Source: Daucus carota subsp. sativus (Eukaryota; Streptophyta; Magnoliopsida; Apiales; Apiaceae). From it: 64,000 nucleotides of DNA. A program made the position numbers and the translations under genes. Below the pieces are notes generated by a model. The model did not search any database, was not told the DNA's origin, and saw only the letters and a list, made by a program, of their open reading frames with translations. The stretch covers positions 25,742,517 through 25,806,516 of the forward strand of contig NC_030387.2 of the NCBI RefSeq assembly GCF_001625215.2. Direction: 5' to 3'. This document shows, piece by piece, positions 1 through 10,620 of the stretch; within the stretch, counting starts at the first letter, position 1; each line of letters begins with the position of its first letter.

Positions 1-357
1 CTTAGAAATACCTTTATCTTGCTCGATTTCTAACTCGGAGGTGTCGTTCTTCTGCAACGATAAGTGAAGGTTGTTTATACAATAAAGGTTATTGCAAGCA
101 AATGTCATTATAAACCGTTATATTGGAGTCGACAAATCCAAACATTGAAAAAGAATATAGTCTTGACATGATATTGATGGTTGATGTCAATAAATTAACT
201 ATTAGTGATGTATGTTTGTTGGTTATTCTTTTATAATATTTGTTTTGTTCATCGGACAAGTTTGTTGTTGTTAATTTTTATATTATTTACTTTGTATACA
301 TGAAAAAATTATTCTACAAATATTAATATTGAATCATTAATATAATTTTTATGGACC

Positions 358-383
358 GCCGCAACGCGCGGCTTCTCAACTAG
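358..383 (+). mobile_element. Helitron 3' terminus (candidate)
   Basis: A short hairpin (GCCGC, loop AACGC, GCGGC, 358-372) is followed seven bases later by CTAG (380-383) and then a T. That is the layout of a Helitron 3' end, which needs a GC-rich hairpin just before CTRR and inserts between A and T. I did not find a 5' TC end, so the element probably begins before this window or is truncated. The other bases of 1-357 show nothing I recognise. Confidence 0.45.
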
Positions 384-571
384 TTTACATATAAGATAAG
401 ATATATTAAATAACATTAAGTTGTAATTTATATAATATAGCTAGGCAGATCATGACCATTGAATTCATATTCATCTAATGGATGTGTGTGGTCCTAAGTT
501 CTAATTTTAATATTGTTCTAATCTGAACCTCACCCTATCGGGGGATATAGATAAGAGACAAATAGCTTCTA

Positions 572-787
572 CTCCCTCTATTTTTTTATATGACGCTTTG
601 ACTTTTGGCACACACTTTTAAATGCTTTGACAGGGTAGTTAAAAATATTATTTTTCAGAATAAAAATTTTGATTATATATTATTATTCAGAAAAAGAAAT
701 TTTAAAAATAATATTTTTAATTACCCTGTCAAAGCACTTAAAAGTGTGTGTCAAAAGTCAAAGCGTCATGTAAAAAAACAGAGGGAG
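572..787. mobile_element. Stowaway MITE
   Basis: Terminal inverted repeats start CTCCCTCTATTTTTTTA and end with its complement GAGGGAG. The inner arms (TGACGCTTTGACTTTTG and its complement) also pair. A TA dinucleotide flanks both sides (570-571 and 788-789), the target duplication expected of Tc1/mariner-type Stowaway elements. It has no coding capacity; the reading frame across it is only the palindrome being read through. Confidence 0.9.
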
Positions 788-2674
788 TATATATTATGTA
801 ACTTGTCCCGGGCATACATATGCCAGAAACCTAGACCTAGAGATTTGAGTGTCCTGTACGATTTTTGAAAATGATGCCCCTATTTTTCAAGACCTTAAAG
901 GAAAATTTTAAATCATTCAAATCAAAATACAATGATATAATCAAAAACATTGTTTTAAAATTAACAACACAATCAATTCAAATGCATGTAAATTTACAAA
1001 TGTTTAAATTTACAGATGTTTAAATTTATTATTATATACTACATATGCATAAATTTTGTGGTGCTCATCGGATAATGGTGCCCTAGACGTTCGTCTTGGT
1101 TGGCTTAACCAACGACCGATCTTGATTAGAGCATCTTCAATGGGGTCGACTATAATCGTTCGCAAAATTGGACTTGTAAGACATTATGTAAAATCGTTGG
1201 TGAAAGCACCGTTCAGAGATTAATTGGATAATCTGGGATTGATCGGATCATTAATCAGAATCAATTTAATATTATTTTAAAATTATATACAATTATTATA
1301 TCATATATTATGGATTTATTGTCTTATAAAGTCAAAATAACATAAATTTACATATCACAAAAATATTACCTATTATTAGGCTATTTGGATTGGAGAATCA
1401 ATATGACTTCTTTTGAGTAGAAGCACAACCAAGAAGTTACAATGGTGTTTGGGAAAAAGAAGCCAACAGCTTTTTTTTGGCTTTAGAAGCAGGAAGTGAG
1501 AAGCTAAAAGTCCAAGTTTTTTTCTTCTAGTTCTCACTTTGTCCACTAACAGAAAAATCTATCCAAACACTGAAGTTTTACTTCTGCTTCTCACTTTTAT
1601 TCCACTTATTTATTTTAAGCAGGAAGTCACTTTTTTTAAGTTTAGCCAAACGGCCCCATATGTATAGCAAATATCATTAACAAAATTATATACGTATTTT
1701 GAGTTATCACAAAAAATTACTTCTTTTTATTTTTAATTTTTAGTTAAATTAAATATTAAAATTTTCATTTTTTTTAAAAAATAAAAAAAATAATTTTTAT
1801 AATTGACCGGTTTTTACTGATTATACCGATTTTTCAAAAAACAACTTTGACCCGATTAACGTTTAATCGATACAGAACTCATCCGAACAGCGATTAATCG
1901 ACGATTAATCTCGATTAACCGACTTTTAGAACATGATATACACACATAATCACACACATATATAATTCTACTCTTAATAAAATTCAATACCATTATATAT
2001 GATGGGAAATGTTTTGGGCTTGAGTATGGTCCCCGATGCGGGGTTAGGGGCTCTTTGACATGTCTAGACTCTAGAGCTTGTTTAACTGTGTGTCCAGAGA
2101 TTATTTGAAGTCTTGGTGAGATGTTTGTGAGTCCATAGGGGATTTAATAGGATCGGATGAGTGATGTTATATACTTTGGTGACTGATTTCGTAGACGAAA
2201 AGTTCATCTTAGTTTAAGTGTATATTAAGCGATTTATATTTGAAATCTGTTTATTTATATGTATGTGTGTCAAATATTATATAAACAATTTTTTTTGATA
2301 TTTAATAATAAAGTGTTTTCAAATATCTGGAGACAGATTTTTATTTGAGAAGAAAAGCAATGAGATCAAAATATATATTGATATTAACAAAATAGATGAA
2401 CTCTCAACGTGAATCTTGTAACAGATTCTAAATTAATAAATTACTCCATTCTAATTTAGATGATTGTTTTCTTTTAAAATAATATATCTTAAATTATAGT
2501 TGTCTCTCTCTTTTTTCACATATATATTTATCAGTGATTTTTCAAAACATCCCTCCTCATTTGTCATTTCGAATATATCATCTTTTTACTGCTATAAGAA
2601 GTCGATACAATAAATATAGAGGGACGGAAAATGAGGCTATCATTTACAATTAGTGAAATGAGCAAAATGATCTT
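788..2674. other. AT-rich intergenic DNA with one degraded repeat
   Basis: No gene is visible. About 1385-1660 resembles the repeat at 50655-51070: stretches rich in AGAAGC/GCTTCT ending near AGCCAAACGGCCCC, which would be a degraded GGCCGTTTGG-type MITE. The rest is AT-rich sequence with no supported feature. Confidence 0.4.
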
Positions 2675-3356
2675 GGGATCTTTTTAAAAATACCCATCTG
2701 TAAAATTATTTTTTTTAAAAATACTGCAATCTTTTTCATTGTTTTTAAAAATACTTTTTCATGAATTTTTTTTTTCAAAAATACGATTTGCAACTTTTGC
2801 AACCTCATTTGCAACCTTGGGCGGCGCAGCCGTAAAAGTTGCAAATGAGGTTGCAAAAGTTGCAAATGAGTTTGCAAAAGTTGCAAATAAAGTTGCAAAA
2901 GTTGCAAATAAAAATGGAAAGTTGCAACTGTTGCAACTGCAATTGCAACTAGTTCAACTGAAAACTGTAAGTTGCAAAAGTTGCAAATGAGGTTGCAAAA
3001 GTTGCAAATGAGGTTGCAAATGAAGTTGCAACTGCAGTTGCAACTTCATTTGCAACCTCAGTTGCAACTAAATGCAACTGAAAACTATATATAGTTGTAA
3101 ATGAGGTTGCAAAAGTTGCAAATGAGGTTGCAACTGCAGTTGCAACTTTTGCAACTTCATTTGCAACCTCAGTTGCAACTAAATGCAACTGAAAACTGTA
3201 GGTAACAACAGATGTATGGTGTGCCCTTTGCGGGGCCATTAGATTACAATAGAATCAACTGAATGCAACCATATGCAACTGAATACAACCATATGCAACC
3301 ATATATGCAATTACAAATCCTAATTTTAAGTTCCAGTTTTCAAATTTCATATATAT

Positions 3357-3440
<84 letters not shown>

Positions 3441-3689
3441 ATTCCGAAAATGAGGTCGAAAATGACATTTGAAAACTGGAACTTGAAATCAGGAATTCAG
3501 CTGCATATGAAGTTGCAAAAGAGGTTGCAACACGGCTGGCGCCGCCTGTAGTTGCAAATGAGGTTGCAAAAGTTGCAAACAGTATTTTTGAAAAAAAAAA
3601 TTTATGAAAAGGTATTTTTAAAAATAATTCTGGAAGGTAGTATTTTTGAAAACAATAAAAGAAAAGGTAGGTAGTTTTGTAGATTTCCC
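2675..3689. mobile_element. Mutator-like MITE packed with GTTGCA palindromic repeats
   Basis: The element starts GGGATCTTTTTAAAAATAC and ends GTAGATTTCCC. A perfect 9-bp direct repeat, AATGATCTT, lies on each side (2666-2674 and 3690-3698), as Mutator-like elements make. Long imperfect inverted arms rich in TTTTTAAAAATAC fill both ends. The interior (about 2790-3240 and 3500-3580) is an array of GTTGCAAATGAGGTTGCAAAA in both orientations. An (AT)n tract lies at 3355-3440. Frames through it encode periodic peptides such as KVANEVAKVANE, which reflect repeat periodicity rather than a gene. Confidence 0.85.
3345..3440. repeat. (AT)n microsatellite
   Basis: Two long runs of alternating AT joined by a short TCGAT interruption, inside the Mutator-like element at 2675-3689. 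Confidence 0.95.
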
Positions 3690-3698
3690 AATGATCTT

Positions 3699-4103
3699 TT
3701 ACGTGATCTTTTTAATAATTATTTATCAATTAATTAGAATGGAACCTCCTAAAATTCCTACAATAGATTTCTTTCATATGTGATTACATGTCCACTTTAA
3801 TTTCTAAGAAATCAAGTCGATCAATTTTTGACTCAATATTAAAAGTATATTTATTTGTTTGATAAAAATCGAAAATTACATATTAAAATAAATCAAATAT
3901 ATATTTTAATTATATATTTTTTTAACTATATATAAATTACAATCAAACCAATAGCCGTTTAATTAGTAAAAGTCAAAATAAATATATAATTACGCACGTG
4001 GGAGTATAATTTATGCACTCCAACAAAATTAATCAACTTTTCCGGATCTAACACATCAATGATCTCAAATCTTATATTTATATAAAGGAGGTTCTTCAGA
4101 GGG
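3699..4103. other. AT-rich spacer
   Basis: No reading frame, RNA or clear repeat seen between the 9-bp target duplication of the upstream element and the start of the tandem duplication. Confidence 0.5.
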
Positions 4104-4450
4104 TGACATGGCATGTCTCAAATCTCTCTAAACAAAATATCTGATTTTCTAGCTTTTTATATTTTATTAATTAGAATTTTGTTTTAAATTCATGATAACT
4201 AAGGTCAGGTGATGAGACGTGCCTTTTTGTTGTCTTTGTTTTGATAAGGAGCCAGTTTTGGCTCCCGCCGTAACAACTGCAATGCTGTCTTATCAATCTA
4301 AATCTTTCTCGCATCATCATGCCTTACAGTTTGGAGCACCAGGTAATCTTCCGCTTTCCTTCCTAGCACCAGGTGAATCACTTCTTCACTGAATTTTTCT
4401 TAGTGGCTAGCTAACAGATGAACAGGTGTTGTTTGTTCAATTGCATGCAG

Positions 4451-4875
4451 ATCATTTGTCACTTGCGATGATCCCAGAGGAGTTGTGAATTGCGGGATTA
4501 GAAAGCACAAGAATTCTAAAAAATTGGAGGAGAAGCTTGAGCAACCGAAACTGCTCAAAAAGGTAAATATAAATGACTGCTTATTACATTTGTGTCTCTT
4601 TTGTGCCCGCCCTTTAGTTTTGCCTCTTCACATCAAAACTCTGACGCTAGCCACTGATCAGGCCAAATCAATAGCACCATGGCACTCTTGCACCAATTGA
4701 AGGCCGTCCTAGCATGACTCCGGTCTTACGTCCTAGGGGCATTGGTTTAAAGTATAACTTACTTTTTTCAACTCTTAAAGCTAGGACAGAGAGAAAAGCT
4801 GCTGGTGTTCCTGATTGTGAGGGGGCTGCAACTACAAAAGCCCCGTGGAACACACCTGGTATTCTTGAAAGCTAA
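4451..4875 (+). pseudogene. Two exon-like blocks, unidentified gene fragment (copy 1)
   Basis: Block A (4451-4562) follows a GCATGCAG acceptor and ends at AAAAAG/gtaaat. It reads SFVTCDDPRGVVNCGIRKH followed by a lysine and glutamate-rich tail. Block B (4675-4875) follows an acceptor at ATAG and reads HHGTLAPIEGRPSMTPVLRP and onward to a TAA. The two join in phase. The amino-acid composition and splice sites look like real plant exons, but I do not recognise the family and there is no convincing start exon. It is probably a captured or truncated gene piece. The same blocks recur at 6946-7370. Confidence 0.4.
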
Positions 4876-4944
4876 AGTTTATAACCTATTATGACTTATT
4901 CTTTATTACAATTAATAGATCATCGATTCTCTGTGCTGTTGCAG

Positions 4945-5065
4945 AGCTCTTCGATCTTTCACCCCTTGAAGGAGAAACAATTAGAGTGTGGGAAGATGGA
5001 ACAAAGAGGATTGGTCGGCGCAGCTTTAGTATACTACGAGCTTGCATGCTGCCTTTGCACAAATG
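4945..5065 (+). pseudogene. Exon-like block, unidentified (copy 1)
   Basis: A TTGCAG acceptor precedes a frame reading LFDLSPLEGETIRVWEDGTK followed by an arginine-rich stretch, and an AAATG/gtaag donor follows. It looks like a genuine exon of some plant gene, but I cannot name it. The same block recurs at 7440-7560. Confidence 0.35.
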
Positions 5066-5355
5066 GTAAGTTGCAGGTTCCACCACCCCAGAAAACCAGA
5101 GACGACTGTCACTCTTAGTGACCAAGGACTGCCTTTGCGGCCTATAAGTCTTTCTTTCAATTATATAGCTAGATCAAGAGTATTAACTTATTATAGATTT
5201 TTAAACCAACATTACGGGCTTGCATTACTAAGCAATATCCATTTTGCGTTATGTTAGGTTGTACAGTATTGGTTATGATATCAATTTACTTTACAAAAGC
5301 CTGCAATTTTTGATGGTATATTTTAGTATACGTGTGTATATATTGTTTCTAATAC

Positions 5356-5560
5356 TTGGAATGGGACTGTCTCATATTATCAAATTTGGCATTGGAGAAA
5401 CAACTTCATACGGAAAGGGAAGAGCTTAGTCAAGCCCTTTACCAGGTTTCTATTTTTTTCGTCGACTATTGGTTCTTGTATAAGTTTTATATAATTTCTG
5501 TATGTAGATTGATTCAATGTGGTATATCTATGTGTTGGCAGCATGATGCTGCTTGTATAA
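5356..5560 (+). pseudogene. PRP19 (pre-mRNA splicing E3 ligase) fragment, copy 1
   Basis: The frame reads [20 protein letters not shown] then EELSQALYQ, followed by a gtttct donor. About 100 bases later a GGCAG acceptor precedes CATGATGCTGCTTGT, read HDAAC. From memory this tracks the PRP19/MAC3 segment after the U-box, [32 protein letters not shown]. The rest of PRP19 (U-box, coiled coil, WD40 repeats) is absent here, so this is a two-exon fragment. A 40-base intron stretch containing CTTGTATAAGTTTTATATAA is itself duplicated around the second exon. Repeated at 7851-8055. Confidence 0.65.
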
Positions 5561-5998
5561 GTTTTATATAATTTGTCTACGTAGATTGATTCAATGTTCT
5601 GACTAGCTAAACAGTTAGAACAGAAGTTTCTGGAATAACAAGAAAGAGAAGGAGATTACCTAATTTACATATGAATATCATGTCAGATAGATGTCCTCTG
5701 ATTTATGTTTGTCATTGATTCAAATTAATCAAACTGCAAACTACAGCTATGACATACTTATTTAGTTTTCCTTGCAAATGATTTTGTTAACATGAAGTTG
5801 GAGACTGGTTATATCTGATTATTTGCTGGTACCAATATGATTAGTCAGATAAGCTAGCCGTGAATGTGTAATTGTGATGATTTGGCTCTACTGATGGAAG
5901 TCTGGTAACTGAACCGATTTTAATTGCACAGAATAGTCAAATGGCCGTTTTCATAATTAGCATTCCATGACAACAATGACACACATTTGATATGCAGA

Positions 5999-6095
5999 AC
6001 GTGTGGACTAGACTATTTCAGGTTGTAGACGTAGCAACTAGATTAATGCAGGAATTCCAACTGGAATATCTTGAGGATATGTTCAGAGGAACGGT
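5999..6095 (+). pseudogene. Exon-like block, unidentified (copy 1)
   Basis: A TATGCAG acceptor leads into NVWTRLFQVVDVATRLMQEF and then QLEYLEDMFRGT, ending at GGAACG/gtaact. The next acceptor in the unit is the one used by the START-like exon. Whether this block belonged to the START gene or to another captured gene is unclear. The same block recurs 2,495 bases downstream (8494-8590). Confidence 0.35.
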
Positions 6096-6598
6096 AACTT
6101 TACTCTCAAGGAAAAGTGTCTTCCTTCTATCTGGATGCAGTTGTGAAATGGAAGTATAGCATAGCTTAGTGCTTCTTTGGAAGATATCTATTGTTTCAAT
6201 AATAAGAGTTCATACCTTTCTAGGCATCAATAAAACAAGTCATGTCCTCTTCTATTTTTAACTGGTTAATATTTTAGAGTTTTTTGTTATGAAAACAAGC
6301 TGTAATAATTGAATTGCTTAATAAAACTGTACAAGCTGGATAAAAGAGGAGTCCGGATTTATAATAGAAGCATACAGCTGCAACTGGCATTGTGCTGCTA
6401 TATGCTTCTATTTTAGTTTTTTAGCATGCTCTATTTTTGAATGGCCACTTCTCTGTAGTAAGTAACCCTAATTCTATGTCAAACTTTGCTTAAAGTTATA
6501 TAGGATGAAAAAAGAACTTCCTTCTCTAATTGCTTTTATATCTGCAGGCTGATCAATGGAAACTCAACTAAAGAACATGATCTTGTCACGAAGAATGA

Positions 6599-9093
6599 TG
6601 ACATGGCATGTCTCAAATCTCTCTAAACAAAATCTCTGATTTTCTAGCTTTTTATATTTTATTAATTAGAATTTTGTTTTAAATTCATGATAACTAAGGT
6701 CAGGTGATGAGACGTGCCTTTTTGTTGTCTTTGTTTTGATAAGGAGCCAGTTTTGGCTCCCGCCGTAACAACTGCAATGCTGTCTTATCAATCTAAATCT
6801 TTCTCGCATCATCATGCCTTACAGTTTGGAGCACCAGGTAATCTTCCGCTTTCCTTCCTAGCACCAGGTGAATCACTTCTTCACTGAATTTTTCTTAGTG
6901 GCTAGCTAACAGATGAACAGGTGTTGTTTGTTCAATTGCATGCAGATCATTTGTCACTTGCGATGATCCCAGAGGAGTTGTGAATTGCGGGATTAGAAAG
7001 CACAAGAATTCTAAAAAATTGGAGGAGAAGCTTGAGCAACCGAAACTGCTCAAAAAGGTAAATATAAATGACTGCTTATTACATTTGTGTCTCTTTTGTG
7101 CCCGCCCTTTAGTTTTGCCTCTTCACATCAAAACTCTGACGCTAGCCACTGATCAGGCCAAATCAATAGCACCATGGCACTCTTGCACCAATTGAAGGCC
7201 GTCCTAGCATGACTCCGGTCTTACGTCCTAGGGGCATTGGTTTAAAGTATAACTTACTTTTTTCAACTCTTAAAGCTAGGACAGAGAGAAAAGCTGCTGG
7301 TGTTCCTGATTGTGAGGGGGCTGCAACTACAAAAGCTCCGTGGAACACACCTGGTATTCTTGAAAGCTAAAGTTTATAACCTATTATGACTTATTCTTTA
7401 TTACAATTAATAGATCATCGATTCTCTGTGCTGTTGCAGAGCTCTTCGATCTTTCACCCCTTGAAGGAGAAACAATTAGAGTGTGGGAAGATGGAACAAA
7501 GAGGATTGGTCGGCGCAGCTTTAGTATACTACGAGCTTGCATGCTGCCTTTGCACAAATGGTAAGTTGCAGGTTCCACCACCCCAGAAAACCAGAGACGA
7601 CTGTCACTCTTAGTGACCAAGGACTGCCTTTGCGGCCTATAAGTCTTTCTTTCAATTATATAGCTAGATCAAGAGTATTAACTTATTATAGATTTTTAAA
7701 CCAACATTACGGGCTTGCATTACTAAGCAATATCCATTTTGCGTTATGTTAGGTTGTACAGTATTGGTTATGATATCAATTTACTTTACAAAAGCCTGCA
7801 ATTTTTGATGGTATATTTTAGTATACGTGTGTATATATTGTTTCTAATACTTGGAATGGGACTGTCTCATATTATCAAATTTGGCATTGGAGAAACAACT
7901 TCATACGGAAAGGGAAGAGCTTAGTCAAGCCCTTTACCAGGTTTCTATTTTTTTCGTCGACTATTGGTTCTTGTATAAGTTTTATATAATTTCTGTATGT
8001 AGATTGATTCAATGTGGTATATCTATGTGTTGGCAGCATGATGCTGCTTGTATAAGTTTTATATAATTTGTCTACGTAGATTGATTCAATGTTCTGACTA
8101 GCTAAACAGTTAGAACAGAAGTTTCTGGAATAACAAGAAAGAGAAGGAGATTACCTAATTTACATATGAATATCATGTCAGATAGATGTCCTCTGATTTA
8201 TGTTTGTCATTGATTCAAATTAATCAAACTGCAAACTACAGCTATGACATACTTATTTAGTTTTCCTTGCAAATGATTTTGTTAACATGAAGTTGGAGAC
8301 TGGTTATATCTGATTATTTGCTGGTACCAATATGATTAGTCAGATAAGCTAGCCGTGAATGTGTAATTGTGATGATTTGGCTCTACTGATGGAAGTCTGG
8401 TAACTGAACCGATTTTAATTGCACAGAATAGTCAAATGGCCGTTTTCATAATTAGCATTCCATGACAACAATGACACACATTTGATATGCAGAACGTGTG
8501 GACTAGACTATTTCAGGTTGTAGACGTAGCAACTAGATTAATGCAGGAATTCCAACTGGAATATCTTGAGGATATGTTCAGAGGAACGGTAACTTTACTC
8601 TCAAGGAAAAGTGTCTTCCTTCTATCTGGATGCAGTTGTGAAATGGAAGTATAGCATAGCTTAGTGCTTCTTTGGAAGATATCTATTGTTTCAATAATAA
8701 GAGTTCATACCTTTCTAGGCATCAATAAAACAAGTCATGTCCTCTTCTATTTTTAACTGGTTAATATTTTAGAGTTTTTTGTTATGAAAACAAGCTGTAA
8801 TAATTGAATTGCTTAATAAAACTGTACAAGCTGGATAAAAGAGGAGTCCGGATTTATAATAGAAGCATACAGCTGCAACTGGCATTGTGCTGCTATATGC
8901 TTCTATTTTAGTTTTTTAGCATGCTCTATTTTTGAATGGCCACTTCTCTGTAGTAAGTAACCCTAATTCTATGTCAAACTTTGCTTAAAGTTATATAGGA
9001 TGAAAAAAGAACTTCCTTCTCTAATTGCTTTTATATCTGCAGGCTGATCAATGGAAACTCAACTAAAGAACATGATCTTGTCACGAAGAATGA
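6599..9093 (+). repeat. Tandem duplication, copy 2 (2,495-bp unit)
   Basis: Near-identical second copy of 4104-6598. The exon-like blocks recur at 6946-7057, 7170-7370, 7440-7560, 7851-7939 plus 8035-8055 (PRP19 piece) and 8494-8590. At the right edge the two copies diverge after AAGAATGAT: copy 1 runs into the start of copy 2, while copy 2 continues into an intact START-domain exon. That indicates copy 2 keeps the original right flank and the duplication joint sits at about 6598, with a few bases of microhomology (TGA). Confidence 0.95.
7851..8055 (+). pseudogene. PRP19 fragment, copy 2
   Basis: Same two exon pieces as at 5356-5560, with the same splice sites and no visible change. Reads [29 protein letters not shown] and then HDAAC. 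It is a fragment, not a working splicing factor. Confidence 0.65.
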
Positions 9094-9208
9094 TCTTGAA
9101 CACCTGTTGCATCTTTTAGATGGAAAGAGATGGGATAGGCCTTGGCAATATCTCATGGACCGCTCTACCTCAAACATGGCATATCAAGCCTGGCACCACG
9201 AGCCTGAG
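9043..9208 (+). pseudogene. START-domain lipid-binding protein, single exon fragment
   Basis: After a CTGCAG acceptor the frame reads LINGNSTKEHDLVTKNDLEH, LLHLLDGK and then RPWQYLMDRSTSNMAYQAWH, ending HEPE/gtacac. That is the beginning of the START domain of the plant membrane-anchored START family (Arabidopsis At1g55960/At3g13062 type: DLEHLLHLLEGK... MMDRSTPNMTYQAWHHEPE). The remaining START exons are not found downstream, where a hAT-like repeat and the E2 gene follow. The gene is therefore truncated, or this exon was captured. The left part of the exon (to about 9094) also lies inside the tandem duplication. Confidence 0.7.
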
Positions 9209-9604
9209 GTACACTTGAACTTAACATTGTTATCTGCTTTCATGTGCAACGTTTTAAGTGTTTCAGCTAGTTATTTTATAAACTATTTTACTAGCAAACA
9301 ATATGGAACATGCTGTGGATGTATTAATAATTGTATAAAAAATCATATTTGACCATCTCTTTCTCGTTCTTTGATCCATTATATAAGTATACAAGTCGTT
9401 TGACTTTTCGTATGGTTCTTTCACCACATAATAAAAATTAATATTTTTATATTTTCTAAATATAACATAAATATTTTTTTTCAATAAAAAGATAAAAAAA
9501 TAATTTTTAAATGTAATCAAATCTTCTAAAAAGACATGTAAAAAGTCCAACGACGAGCCCGCTTCTCGACATGTTATTAAAATAACTTATTTATACGTGT
9601 TAGT
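9209..9604. other. Spacer with weak inverted repeat
   Basis: No gene is seen. GTCGTTTGACTTTTCGTATG near 9396 and its approximate complement near 9535-9553 could be the arms of a small degraded MITE. No target duplication was established. Confidence 0.3.
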
Positions 9605-9607
9605 AGG

Positions 9608-10231
9608 GGTGTACACGGGTTGGCGAAACCGACAACCCGATCCAAACCGATCATATTTCGCCCGATCCAATCCGAAAACTATTAACCTGATTAGTAATTG
9701 GATTGAAATAGTATTAACACGATTTAATTGGGTTGGACACGGGTTTCGAGTTTTATAAACCGATCCAACCCAACCCGATTGAAAAATACGGGAACATATT
9801 AAATTTATCCATCTAATCGCATATTAGCTTAGTCCAATTAATTTTATTGTATTTGTGTGCCCTAAATTTAATATATTAATTTTTGTTTGCTATTTAAATA
9901 TATATGAGAATAAATTTATGAATGAGAATATAAGATTAAATTCATGAATATACTTGTTCATTTTTTGTTACTACTTATTTTTTTTAACTGAATTCTATTT
10001 TATACCTTTGACAATATTGTTAAAGTAATTTTTAGGATAAAAGATTGGATGTTAAAAACATATTCGACACCGGTGATTATAACCAAACCAATCCGAACCG
10101 AAGCACTACAAATTGGTTTGGTTTACAAATTTATACGGTTCGGATTGAGTTGAAATTTTAAAAACCTGATCTAATTGAGCCGGGTCAATAAATTCCGTTA
10201 ACGCACCCAACCCGAACCGTGTACAACCTAA
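9608..10231. mobile_element. Non-autonomous hAT-like element
   Basis: Ends AGGGGTGTACACGGGTTGG and, in complement, AGGTTGTACACGGTTCGGG, with many ACCCGA/TCGGGT subterminal repeats. GTGTTAGT on the left and ATGCTAGT on the right would be an 8-bp target duplication with two mismatches, as expected of hAT elements. No transposase frame. The ends are approximate by a base or two. Confidence 0.6.
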
Positions 10232-10620
10232 TGCTAGTCATGCTAGCGGTGTTGACTTTTGCTAGCATTACTGTATTACTGGGCTTCTTTTTATTCCTTG
10301 GGCCTTGGGTACATAGACCAACAATAATTTAGACCACGACTACCGCAAGTTGGTTGTTTTGTCGGAACGGTCAACCTAGCACCAAAATATTGTCTGAATC
10401 TCACATCCCATTGGTGTTCTCAATCCGCTCCGCTTAGTTCAAAAACCAGGTATTTATCACTCTACTAGAAATCATATTATGTCGTATCTTGAGTTGAATT
10501 TACCTTTCCTGTCTGTACTCGCTTTCTGTTATTATTTGATACATATAGTATGTCTGATGCTTAATTGGTTGATGTGTACTTGTATTATGTTAGGAGAAAA
10601 GCTAGATTCTAATTAAGGTT

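Larger units (their letters stand above)
4104..6598 (+). repeat. Tandem duplication, copy 1 (2,495-bp unit)
   Basis: The sequence starting TGACATGGCATGTCTC recurs exactly 2,495 bases downstream and stays almost identical to the end of the unit; the few differences include ATATCTG/ATCTCTG near the start and GCCCCG/GCTCCG in an exon-like block. The copies abut head to tail. The unit holds exon-like blocks with good splice sites, but no complete gene. The near-identity makes this a recent duplication, or one homogenised by gene conversion. No long terminal repeats or target-site duplication were seen. Confidence 0.95.

Noticed and set aside
2739..3239. Open frames with heptad-like VANEVAKVA peptides on both strands
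   Set aside because: They arise from the GTTGCA repeat period inside a Mutator-like element; both strands are open for the same reason.
3263..3472. Open frame of about 69 codons with a YIYIYI tract
   Set aside because: It is translation of an (AT)n microsatellite.
4104..9093. The two 2.5-kb repeats as LTRs of a retrotransposon
   Set aside because: They abut directly with no internal domain, primer site or polypurine tract, and do not start TG or end CA.
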